A stretch of DNA of 46,606 nt, from NCBI GenBank assembly GCA_028874795.1, contig JAPPHT010000007.1, positions 1-46,606 of the forward strand, in the 5' to 3' direction. This document shows, in pieces, positions 17,793 to 25,469 of this stretch. The stretch is from Chloroflexota bacterium. GTDB taxonomy: Bacteria > Chloroflexota > Dehalococcoidia > Lucifugimonadales > Australimonadaceae. The position numbers and the translations under genes are program-made. Each line of letters opens with the position of its first letter. Within the stretch, counting starts at the first letter, position 1. The notes under the pieces were generated by a model. That model saw only the letters and a list, made by a program, of their open reading frames with translations, was not told the origin of the DNA and did no database searches.

Positions 17793-17893
17793 GACTCCGC
17801 CCTCCTGCAGTTTGTTGGTCTCGCCCGATTTTGTAGCCGCACCCTTTGAATTGCAAACGCGCGGGCGCTCATGGCGCACGATTCCGTCACAAG

Positions 17894-17922
17894 TTGACGG
17901 GGTAGGGACATTGTCCTATCGT
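17894..17922 (+). promoter_or_regulatory. promoter with overlapping dyad for the hydrolase at 18011
   Basis: TTGACG (17894-17899), a 17-base spacer and TATCGT (17917-17922). The -35 box is the right half of a 6-bp inverted repeat CCGTCA (17884-17889) and TGACGG (17895-17900), which could be an operator. Confidence 0.5.
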
Positions 17923-18010
17923 GCCCCACGGGCCACCTCCCTGTATCCGGCGGATGGCCCTCACAGCGGAGGATGGTAGAGCTGACCACACATCACACAG
18001 GAGGCGCGGC

Positions 18011-18859
18011 ATGGTTGTCGAACACAAGCTCACGAAGGAAGCCACCGACCGGTTCACCACCGTTGACGGCGTAAGCATCCACTACAACGAGGCGGGGGAA
18101 GGGCCCGCGCTGCTGTGCTTCCACGGCGGAGGCCCCGGCGCCAACGCCTGGGACAACACCAAGCACAACATCGACGCATTCTCGGAGCACTTCAGGACGC
18201 TCCTCGTCGACCTGCCGGCCTACGGCGAGTCCGACAAGACCATGAAGCTGGGCGACACGCCTTTGGACGTCTCCTGGGCCCGGACGGTCATCGGGCTGAT
18301 GGACCAGCTGGGCATCGACAAGGCCCACCTCTTCTCCTCGTCCCAGAGCGGCCCCATGAGCCTTCGCATGGGCATCGACTACCCGGACCGGGTCGGCAAG
18401 ATCATCCTGCAGTCCAGCGGCGCCGGGGGAGGCCGGCTGATGTTCCAGCCCAGTCCTCCGGAGGGTATCAAGGCGCTTGGGGTATTCGCGCAGAACCCGA
18501 CCCGCGAGAACATGGAGAAGATGATGCACCTGTTCATCCCGAACGATGAACTGTGCACCGAGGAAGTGATCGAGGCTCGCTACCAGGCTGCCATCCGGCC
18601 CGGGCACCTCGAAGCCCGCGCCGAGTTCTCCGCGGCGAAGAACTCGGACCTCACGTCGCTCATCGGGAAGCTGCAGGCGGAAGTGCTCATCGTCTGGGGG
18701 CACCAGGATCGTATGGTGCCGCTGGAAGGCGCCTTCCGCGCCCTGGCGCAGATCCCGAACGCCCAGCTTCACGTCTGGGGCGGCGGTGTCGGGCACTTCA
18801 TCGAGTACGAACGGGCAGACGAGTTCAGCCGCCTCGCCATCGACTTCCTGACCCACTGA
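18011..18859 (+). CDS. alpha/beta hydrolase, meta-cleavage-product (C-C bond) hydrolase type
   Basis: Hydrolase of 282 aa of the BphD/MhpC-like group. It has the oxyanion motif HGGGPGANAW (38-47), typical of meta-cleavage-product hydrolases. The nucleophile elbow is LFSSSQSGPM with S111 as probable nucleophile (the usual GNSMGG is changed to SSSQSG), then D233 in VWGHQD and H262 in GVGHF. The ATG at 18011 has AGGAGGCG at 17999-18006; the frame is open from 17921. A promoter lies at 17894-17922. In aromatic degradation such enzymes cleave the ring-fission product, which would fit the Rieske and cupin genes nearby. The link is inference; the altered elbow should be kept in mind. Confidence 0.88.
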   Translation: MVVEHKLTKEATDRFTTVDGVSIHYNEAGEGPALLCFHGGGPGANAWDNTKHNIDAFSEHFRTLLVDLPAYGESDKTMKLGDTPLDVSWARTVIGLMDQLGIDKAHLFSSSQSGPMSLRMGIDYPDRVGKIILQSSGAGGGRLMFQPSPPEGIKALGVFAQNPTRENMEKMMHLFIPNDELCTEEVIEARYQAAIRPGHLEARAEFSAAKNSDLTSLIGKLQAEVLIVWGHQDRMVPLEGAFRALAQIPNAQLHVWGGGVGHFIEYERADEFSRLAIDFLTH

Positions 18860-18886
18860 GGCGCCCGCGGGCCCGTCGGAATCTCC

Positions 18887-18909
18887 CCCTCTCCCTTGAG
18901 GGGAGAGGG
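18887..18909. repeat. hairpin-forming intergenic repeat
   Basis: CCCTCTCCC (18887-18895), loop TTGAG, GGGAGAGGG (18901-18909), 27 bases after the hydrolase stop and followed by TTGGGGTGAGGG. There is no T run. It looks like a dispersed palindromic element that may also act as transcription end for the hydrolase gene. Confidence 0.5.
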
Positions 18910-18939
18910 TTGGGGTGAGGGTGAACCGGGGCGGTGGGG

Positions 18940-19510
18940 CGGGGCTGTCATTTCCAGCCTGGCCGAGAAATCTCTCGGGCGTCAGCGCGCAACCTCTCCG
19001 CCCTGCCTGATTGTAGGGGCGTCCCTCGTGGGCGCCCTTCCGTCATTCCCGCGAAGGCGGGAATCCAGGGAGTAGCGCAGTGAGCCGCTCGTGGGGCCGG
19101 GCAAGCGACTCACGATACGCACTCAAACGACGGGCAACGAGCACGTCCTGCGCGCGTTCGAGCGCTGGTGCTCCGGAGTGTGTGCCCCGTTCACTCGTGC
19201 GAACGGGGCCTTCAGAGGCGGGACGGGAGCCGCCGCGTAAGCCGGTAACATTCGGTAACAATTGGCAACATTCCACTCCTGCGGCCCGACGGTGCTGAGT
19301 GGGCCATTCCGCGCCATTGTGGGCCACCGCACCCCTGCGCGAGCCAGACGCTCCGGCCGTGCCCTGCCCCATAGCCAGAACCATGGTAGAGCGAACAAGA
19401 GCAACTACGTAAGGGGCGCGTGTCACACCCTGTCATTCCGAGCGGAGCGCAGCGGAGTCGAGGAATCTCTCGGGGGTCTGATGTAGGGGCACCCCTTCTG
19501 GGTGCTTTCC
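18940..19510. repeat. gene-free stretch built from dispersed intergenic repeats
   Basis: No convincing gene is present. Two related modules occur: TGTAGGGGCGTCCCTCGTGG at about 19013 and TGTAGGGGCACCCCTTCTGG at about 19482. A perfect 8-bp hairpin ATTCCCGC/GCGGGAAT is at 19045-19064. A further word CATTCCGAGCGGAGCGCAGC with GAGGAATCTCTCGG at about 19435-19475 has a degenerate partner (GAGAAATCTCTCGG) at about 18965. Such words recur between genes in many bacterial genomes. They border the CRISPR-Cas locus on its left. Confidence 0.5.
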
Positions 19511-19704
19511 CCGTTCATGGTGAACCAGAGGCTACCGTATTGCGAACTTTCCAATGGGACGTCGACCTGTAGTGTAGCTTTCTCTCGACTAGCGCGCCGT
19601 GTCCTTTGGAGGCGTCAGAGCAAAGTGACCCATGCCCCCGTCTGTTCCATTCACTCCGACGCGCAGGTCGCTGCCACCGTAACCATCGCGACGTAGACCT
19701 GAAG

Positions 19705-19847
19705 GCATAGCCCGTGGATAGCACGGAAGCAGGCCGTAGCCTGCTCCCCGATTTGGTGCCCTGAAGGCTTGTTAACGGTTCCTCACGCAGCTAAACCGCG
19801 TGCCCCGATCTCCCAATGCGGTGTGCCGTTTAGAAGCCTTTGGCATG
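19705..19847 (-). ncRNA. candidate tracrRNA, divergent from cas9
   Basis: Read on the minus strand. The antirepeat is in two blocks: GGGAGATCGGGG (19814-19803) and AGGAACCGTTAAC (19783-19771). They pair with the 5' two thirds of the CRISPR repeat read on the minus strand (12 bp, then 12 bp with one wobble and one bulged base). A 19-nt insert, CACGC...GCGTG (19802-19784), separates them and folds on itself. Next come a nexus-like hairpin GCC-TTCAG-GGC (19768-19758), a perfect 7-bp hairpin AGCAGGC-TACG-GCCTGCT with a UNCG-type loop (19745-19728), and a 5-bp hairpin CCGTG/CACGG (19726-19712). A TATACT -10 lies at 19859-19854. Ends are estimates, and no T run marks the 3' end. Confidence 0.75.
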
Positions 19848-19853
19848 CCACAT

Positions 19854-19861
19854 AGTATACT
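19854..19861. promoter_or_regulatory. palindromic -10 octamer shared by tracrRNA and cas9
   Basis: AGTATACT is its own reverse complement and gives TATACT on the minus strand (19859-19854, toward the tracrRNA) and on the plus strand (19856-19861, toward cas9). The -35 boxes are weak on both strands (minus TTGCCT at 15 bases; plus none clear). Confidence 0.45.
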
Positions 19862-19907
19862 GCCGAACTCCCGGAGGCAAGAATCAAGAGGAAGGAAGTG
19901 CGAATAG

Positions 19908-22900
19908 ATGCAGTACCGGCTTGGCATAGACCTCGGGACGAACTCCATCGGCTGGTCCGCCGTGCTCCTCGACGAAGAGGGGAAGGCCTGCGGCCTCTTG
20001 GACATGGGCGTCCGCATCTTCCCGGATGGACGTGAGAATTCCAAATCGCTCGACCCGCTGGGCCAATCGCTCGCGGTGAACCGGCGCATCCCGCGCGGTC
20101 AGCGGCGACGGCGCGACCGCTACCTCAGGCGGCGCAGCGAACTGCTGGACACGCTCACCGCCTGCGGACTGATGCCGCCGGACGCCGAATCCCGCGCGCA
20201 AGTAGCCGCGCTTGACCCTTACCCGCTCAGGAAACTCGCACTCGAACAGCAGCTCAGCCCATACGACCTCGGACGCGCGCTCTTCCACCTGAACCAGCGG
20301 CGGGGCTTCAAGTCCAACCGCAAGGCCAGACCGAAAGATGACGAGAAGGAGTCCCGCGAGAATCTGACCAACCTCCGCATCGCCCTCAGAGAGAACGACA
20401 TGCAACTCGGCGAATACCTTGCCGAATTGCACGCTCAAGGGAAACCTGTACGCGCACGCCCCGGCCTTGACCTCTACCCCGACCGCGCCATGTACGAGGC
20501 GGAGTTCGATGCGATCAGGAAGGAGCAAGAGCAACATCACAATCTGCGACCTGATCAGTGGGATTCGCTGAGAGACATCATCTTCTATCAGCGCCCGCTC
20601 AAGCCGGTCGATCCCGGTTGGTGCCTGCTGGAGGAAGGAGAGCGGCGTGCCCCCCGAGCCCTACACTCTGCGCAGGAGTTCCGCATCTTGCAGGAGCTCA
20701 ACAACCTGCGCACTCGGGTGGGCATCGAACCGGAGCGCCCCTTGAACGATGCCGAACGCAGTCGCATGCTCCAGCGCCTGCGAGAGGGTAAAGAAGTCGA
20801 CTTGCAGAAGCCCCCTAAGGGCCTGCGGCTGGACGGCTCGTTGAACCTCTCGCGCGGTGGACGTAAGAAACTCCAAGGGGACCAGACCACCGTGCGCCTG
20901 ACGAAACCGGATCTGTTCGGCGAACGCTGGCTGAGCCTGACACCGGAGGAGCGTGACGCCATAGTCGAGCGCCTGCTCGATACGGAAGACCCGGAAGCCG
21001 TCCGGCAGACGGCGGTCTCCGAATGGGATTTGAGCGAGGCGCAGGCCCAGAAGGTTGCCGAAGTGGTGCTCCCCGACGGTCATCTGCACCTCAGTGCGAA
21101 GGCCATTCGCAAAGTACTCCCGCACTTGCGGGACGGGATGCGGTACGATGAAGCCGTGGTGAAGGCTGGCTACCCACACCACTCCGACTTCCGCAACGCC
21201 GAGGCGCACGACCGTCTCCCATACTACGGCATTGTCCTGCAACGCGACGTCGTAGGCGCAGACCCGAACGCTCCGGAGGCTGACGAGGCGAAGCGCTTCG
21301 GGCGCTTCCCCAACCCCACCGTTCATGTCGGGCTGAACCAACTCCGCCGCGTCGTCAACCGGCTCATCGACGCCTACGGCAAACCAGCGGATATCGTGGT
21401 GGAACTCGCGCGCGACTTGAAATCGAGCAAGGAGCAGCGCGAGGAGTACGTCAGGCGGCAGCGCAGTAACGAGCATGAGAACGACCGCCGCCGGAAAGAG
21501 CTCCAGGAGTGCGGGATCGAGCCCAACGGATACGTGATGGAAAAGCTGCGCCCCTGGGAAGAGCAAGGCCCCGTGCAGGCGCGCCTTTGCCCGTACACCG
21601 GCAGACCCATCTCGTTCGGCATGGCCGTCTCCGATGCGACCGAGATAGATCACGTCCTTCCGAGGCGCACCCTTGACGATTCACTCGCCAACAAGGTCCT
21701 CTGTCTCAGGGAGGTCAACCGCTTCAAGAGCAACCGCTCTCCGCACGAGGCGTTCCACGATAGCCCGTTCGGCTACGACTACGACTCCATCCTCGCTCGC
21801 GCCGAACAACTGCCGGACAACAAGAAATGGCGCTTCCTTCCAGACGCCATGGACCGATTCGCTGACGAGAGCGGCTTCCTCGAACGCCAACTGAACGAGA
21901 CGCGCTACCTATCGCGCACGGCCCGCTCCTACCTCGCGCACCTCTATGACGAGAAGACAGAGGGCAGGTCGTTCGTCCGCGTTATCCTTGGCGGCATGAC
22001 CGCGCGGATCCGGCGCGGGTGGGGCCTGGAAGGGATGCTGCGCGAGAGTGGCGGAGGGAAACAGCGAGACGACCACCGCCACCATGCCATAGACGCCTTC
22101 GTCGCCGCCAACACCACCCAAGGCCTCGTGCAGCGGTTTCAGCAGGCCGCCGGGTCCGTGGAACCGGAGGCAAGGCTGGCTAAACTGCTGGGACGAGAAG
22201 AGCTCAAGCCGTGGCCCGGTTTCGACTGCAGTGAGGTGAAGCCGCTCATCGATCGCATGACCGTGTCCCACAAGCCCGACCACGGCGCACTGGGCGTGGG
22301 CGGTAAGACGACGGGTCAACTGCACAAGGCGACGGCCTACGGGCTGTTGGAGGAGCCCGGCAACGGGCCATCCAGGGTCGTCATCCGCATGAACTTGGCA
22401 GCCGTGGTAAAGCGGGCTGACCTTGCAGCCGTGCGGGACCCCGGCCTGCGAGATGGTCTGCTCGCCCTGTGGGATGCCGTTGAAGCGGAGAAACCGGAAC
22501 TCGACAGGGCCGAGGAGGAATTGGCGCGGCGGGAAGACCGCAGGCCCCAGAAGCAGCCGGTGGGCGCGATCTTTGCCGAACGCGCCGGGGATGAAGAGGT
22601 GGGTGTGAGCGTGAACGGACACATACAGCGCGTCCGGCGCGTGCGTATCGTCGAGGAGCAGAGCGTTGTACCCATCAGGGACAGCACGAGAAAGGCGTAC
22701 AAGGGCTACGTGCGTGGCAGTAACGCCTTCGCCGACGTCTGGAGGACGCCCGACGGCAGTTGGAAGACCGTCGTTGTGCCCACGTTCGAGTTCAACCAGC
22801 AGGATTTCACCATCGAGAACTTCCGCCCAGCCAGCAAAGATGGGCGCCCCGACCCCACGGCGAAACGGCTTATGCGCCTGCACATCGACGACATGGGCGC

Positions 22901-23141
22901 GTTCGGCGAGGGGGCAGACCGGCGCATCGTCCGCGTTCGCAAGATATCTAACTCTGCCACTGGCGCGCTTGTTGTTCTCGATCCTCACAACGAGGCCAAC
23001 GTCGCCGCACGTGCGAGCAACAAGGACGACCCGATAAGGGAGAACAAATACTCTGCCAAACAACTCCGCGAACAGGGTTTCCGGCGGGTAGGCGTGGATG
23101 AGATCGGGCGAGTGCTGGACCCGGGGCCACGCACGGGATGA
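19908..23141 (+). CDS. cas9: Cas9, type II-C CRISPR RNA-guided endonuclease
   Basis: Compact Cas9 of 1077 aa. RuvC-I GIDLGTNSIGW has catalytic D8. An Arg-rich bridge helix (59-76) follows, then the helical recognition lobe (about 80-470). RuvC-II ADIVVELARD carries E499. The HNH domain EIDHVLPRRTLDDSLANKVL has H582 and N595, with N604 downstream. RuvC-III HRHHAIDAF carries H726 and D729. The C-terminal PAM-interacting part includes YKGYVRGSNAFADVWR and FTIENFRPAS. All catalytic residues are present, so the enzyme should be active. The length and a cas9-cas1-cas2 operon without csn2 or cas4 define subtype II-C. The ATG at 19908 follows GAGGAAGGAAG. The stop overlaps the cas1 start (ATGA). A candidate tracrRNA is divergently placed just upstream. 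Confidence 0.97.
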   Translation: MQYRLGIDLGTNSIGWSAVLLDEEGKACGLLDMGVRIFPDGRENSKSLDPLGQSLAVNRRIPRGQRRRRDRYLRRRSELLDTLTACGLMPPDAESRAQVAALDPYPLRKLALEQQLSPYDLGRALFHLNQRRGFKSNRKARPKDDEKESRENLTNLRIALRENDMQLGEYLAELHAQGKPVRARPGLDLYPDRAMYEAEFDAIRKEQEQHHNLRPDQWDSLRDIIFYQRPLKPVDPGWCLLEEGERRAPRALHSAQEFRILQELNNLRTRVGIEPERPLNDAERSRMLQRLREGKEVDLQKPPKGLRLDGSLNLSRGGRKKLQGDQTTVRLTKPDLFGERWLSLTPEERDAIVERLLDTEDPEAVRQTAVSEWDLSEAQAQKVAEVVLPDGHLHLSAKAIRKVLPHLRDGMRYDEAVVKAGYPHHSDFRNAEAHDRLPYYGIVLQRDVVGADPNAPEADEAKRFGRFPNPTVHVGLNQLRRVVNRLIDAYGKPADIVVELARDLKSSKEQREEYVRRQRSNEHENDRRRKELQECGIEPNGYVMEKLRPWEEQGPVQARLCPYTGRPISFGMAVSDATEIDHVLPRRTLDDSLANKVLCLREVNRFKSNRSPHEAFHDSPFGYDYDSILARAEQLPDNKKWRFLPDAMDRFADESGFLERQLNETRYLSRTARSYLAHLYDEKTEGRSFVRVILGGMTARIRRGWGLEGMLRESGGGKQRDDHRHHAIDAFVAANTTQGLVQRFQQAAGSVEPEARLAKLLGREELKPWPGFDCSEVKPLIDRMTVSHKPDHGALGVGGKTTGQLHKATAYGLLEEPGNGPSRVVIRMNLAAVVKRADLAAVRDPGLRDGLLALWDAVEAEKPELDRAEEELARREDRRPQKQPVGAIFAERAGDEEVGVSVNGHIQRVRRVRIVEEQSVVPIRDSTRKAYKGYVRGSNAFADVWRTPDGSWKTVVVPTFEFNQQDFTIENFRPASKDGRPDPTAKRLMRLHIDDMGAFGEGADRRIVRVRKISNSATGALVVLDPHNEANVAARASNKDDPIRENKYSAKQLREQGFRRVGVDEIGRVLDPGPRTG

Positions 23142-24055
23142 TCGGTCGCGTCGTCGAGATTGCGAGCGAGGGGCAGCACCTCTCCCGCCACCGGGGTTTT
23201 CTCTCCGTTCGCAAGGACAGCGAGGAACTGGCGCGCATTCCTCTGGACGACATAGCCGTCCTCCTCTGTAATACTGAGGCGCACGGTCTCACCTACACCA
23301 ACGACCTCTTGGTGGATATGGCCAACCGGGGCATCCCCGCCGTGCTCTGCGGCGCAAACTACCTCCCTGTCGCGTGGCTCTGGCCGGTGGAAGGGCATCA
23401 TGTCCAATCTCTCCGCATGCGCTCCCAGCTGGAAGCATCCCTCCCGCTCCGCAAGCGCCTCTGGCAGGCGCTCGTCAAGGCGAAGATAGCCCAGCAGCAG
23501 AACGTGCTGGACGTTCTTGGCGTCCCTGGCGGAGGGCTCCTGGCGCTCGCCCAGCGCGTCCGGTCTGGCGATCCAGACAACGTGGAAGCGCAGGCGGCGC
23601 GCCGTTACTGGCCGCTCGTCTTTGGTTCCAACTTCCGCCGCGACCGCTCCGCAGGCGGTGCGAACGCTTTTCTGAACTATGGCTATACAGTGCTCAGGGC
23701 AGCGGTGGCCCGCTCCGTTGCCGCCGCCGGTCTCCACCCGTCCATCGGCATCCACCATCACAACCGCGCCAACCCGTTCTGCCTCGTGGACGACCTCATG
23801 GAACCATTCAGGCCGCTGGTGGACTACGCCGTCGTTCGGCTGGCCAAGGCAGGACACCGGGAGATGACTAGCGAGACCAAGCGGGCGCTCGCGGGCGTTC
23901 TCGTGATGGACCTGCGCACTGAACGCGGCACAACACCGCTCCAGACGTGCATTGAGCGCGCGGCGCAGTCGGCCGCACAATCCTACGAATCCTGCAAGCC
24001 CATCTTCACATTTCCCGGCCCGCCCCTCGTAGACTCATCAGGAGACACCGAATGA
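23138..24055 (+). CDS. cas1: Cas1, CRISPR integrase
   Basis: Cas1 of 305 aa, the integrase that, with Cas2, inserts new spacers. Metal-site residues can be assigned to E150 in NVEAQAARRYW, one of H206-H208 in GIHHHNRANPF, and E222 in LVDDLMEPFRP. The N-terminal beta-domain begins MIGRVVEIASEGQHLSRHRGF, typical of type II Cas1. The ATG overlaps the cas9 stop by ATGA, so translation is coupled. All key residues are intact, arguing that acquisition could work if a functional leader remains. The following cas2 starts 12 bases downstream. Confidence 0.97.
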   Translation: MIGRVVEIASEGQHLSRHRGFLSVRKDSEELARIPLDDIAVLLCNTEAHGLTYTNDLLVDMANRGIPAVLCGANYLPVAWLWPVEGHHVQSLRMRSQLEASLPLRKRLWQALVKAKIAQQQNVLDVLGVPGGGLLALAQRVRSGDPDNVEAQAARRYWPLVFGSNFRRDRSAGGANAFLNYGYTVLRAAVARSVAAAGLHPSIGIHHHNRANPFCLVDDLMEPFRPLVDYAVVRLAKAGHREMTSETKRALAGVLVMDLRTERGTTPLQTCIERAAQSAAQSYESCKPIFTFPGPPLVDSSGDTE

Positions 24056-24067
24056 GGAACGCCGCCT

Positions 24068-24394
24068 GTGCTTTCGGGGTACCGCCTCATGTGGATGATG
24101 GTGATTTTCGACCTGCCCGTCTTGACGAAACCGCAGCGGCGGGCGGCCAACAAGTTTCGCCAGTTCCTGCTGGATCAGGGCTTCGGTATGTGCCAACTGT
24201 CGGTCTACATGCGCTTCTGTGGCGGCAAGGAGCAAGCCGAGGTCTACACCCGCCGGGTGCAGTCTGCCCTGCCCCGCGCGGGAAACGTGCAGATCCTCTA
24301 CTTCACTGATAAGCAGTACGAGAACATCGTCAGCTTCAACGGACCGGTGCGTCGCCCGCCTAACAGAAATCCGCAGCAGTACGCGCTCTTCTGA
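24068..24394 (+). CDS. cas2: Cas2, CRISPR adaptation protein
   Basis: Cas2 of 108 aa with the expected first strand and loop, MWMMVIFDLPVLTKPQRRAA, containing the conserved Asp, and the second strand MCQLSVYMRFC. The C-terminal half (NVQILYFTDKQYENI) is typical of type II-C Cas2. The GTG at 24068 has GAGGA at about 24052-24056. A later in-frame ATG at Met8 is possible. It ends 72 bases before the first CRISPR repeat. Confidence 0.93.
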   Translation: MLSGYRLMWMMVIFDLPVLTKPQRRAANKFRQFLLDQGFGMCQLSVYMRFCGGKEQAEVYTRRVQSALPRAGNVQILYFTDKQYENIVSFNGPVRRPPNRNPQQYALF

Positions 24395-24466
24395 CCCGGC
24401 AGCCCCGCTTTTGCCGCTCCCTGCGCTGGCCTCGCCAGCCTCATTATGGGCTGGACGGGCCGACGC

Positions 24467-25469
24467 AGTTTATTCGATGGGAGATCGGGGAGGAACCGCA
24501 ACTGCCGTGCTATGCGATTGTCGTGCGGGACCAGTTTATTCGATGGGAGATCGGGGAGGAACCGCAACTAGTGCCACCGGTGCACACGCTCTCGCGCAAG
24601 TTTATTCGATGGGAGATCGGGGAGGAACCGCAACATGCTCGCGCTGGTAGCAGCGCTGGCAGAGAGTTTATCCGATGGGAGATCGGGGAGGAACCGCAAC
24701 GTGACAGGAGCGTGGTTCATGTTCCTGCCGAGTTTATCCGATGGGAGATCGGGGAGGAACCGCAACAGGATGTTCTGGAAGGCGACGATGAGCGTCAGTT
24801 TATCCGATGGGAGATCGGGGAGGAACCGCAACACCGTATCTTCCGGATCGTGTCCCTGGTAGTTTATCCGATGGGAGATCGGGGGGGAACCGCAACTGGG
24901 AGTACCCGCCGCATCGGCTACCGGCAAAGTTTATCCGATGGGAGATCGGGGAGGAACCGCAACTCGAATGGCCGGGGTTGCGACCGGCCTCCCAGTTTAT
25001 CCGATGGGAGATCGGGGAGGAACCGCAACGAGAAGTACGGCGCATGGCGCACGTATCGGAGTTTATCCGATGGGAGATCGGGGAGGAACCGCAACATGGA
25101 GCCGGTGCTTTCGCTTGCGCGCCGAGTTTATCCGATGGGAGATCGGGGAGGAACCGCAACTACCGATAGAGCAGCTGCCCATCCAAGAGAGTTTATCCGA
25201 TGGGAGATCGGGGAGGAACCGCAACGGCAAGACGTCGTACGTGGCCTGCACCTAGTTTATCCGATGGGAGATCGGGGAGGAACCGCAACGCGAGGTAGCC
25301 CCGTGAGCACCGCGGCCGAAGTTTATCCGATGGGAGATCGGGGAGGAACCGCAACCAGCATCTCCGTATGCAGGTGCGGGCGGTAGTTTATCCGATGGGA
25401 GATCGGGGAGGAACCGCAACCGCAGGAGGCGGACATCACGATCGAGGTCGAGTTTATCCGATGGGAGAT
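24467..25469 (-). CRISPR. type II-C CRISPR array, 15 full repeats, 15 spacers, one truncated repeat
   Basis: Repeats are 36 bp, beginning AGTTTATCCGATGGG and ending GGGGAGGAACCGCAAC on the plus strand. Full copies start at 24467, 24533, 24599, 24665, 24731, 24797, 24861, 24928, 24994, 25060, 25125, 25190, 25254, 25320 and 25385. A 19-base copy occupies 25451-25469. Spacers are 28-31 bases, mostly 30, all different. The first three repeats have TATTCG where the others have TATCCG; the seventh has GGGGGGGAAC instead of GGGGAGGAAC. The tracrRNA antirepeat fits crRNA made from the minus strand, where the repeat starts GTTGCGG and ends GATAAACT. No AT-rich leader is seen on either side; the left flank (24395-24466) is GC-rich and holds the hairpin GCTGGC-CTC-GCCAGC. 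Confidence 0.95.

Noticed and set aside
19771-19850. tracrRNA on the plus strand with plus-strand crRNA
   Set aside because: The plus-strand copy pairs only with the middle of the repeat; the stem next to the spacer (AGTTTATCC) has no partner, and no nexus or hairpins follow.
24395-24466. Classical leader between cas2 and the array
   Set aside because: The 72 bases are GC-rich with a small hairpin and no clear promoter, so a leader cannot be supported.
24523-25386. Long frame encoding a peptide repeat (EFIRWEIGEEPQ)
   Set aside because: It is a reading of the CRISPR array; most repeat-plus-spacer units are a multiple of three long.
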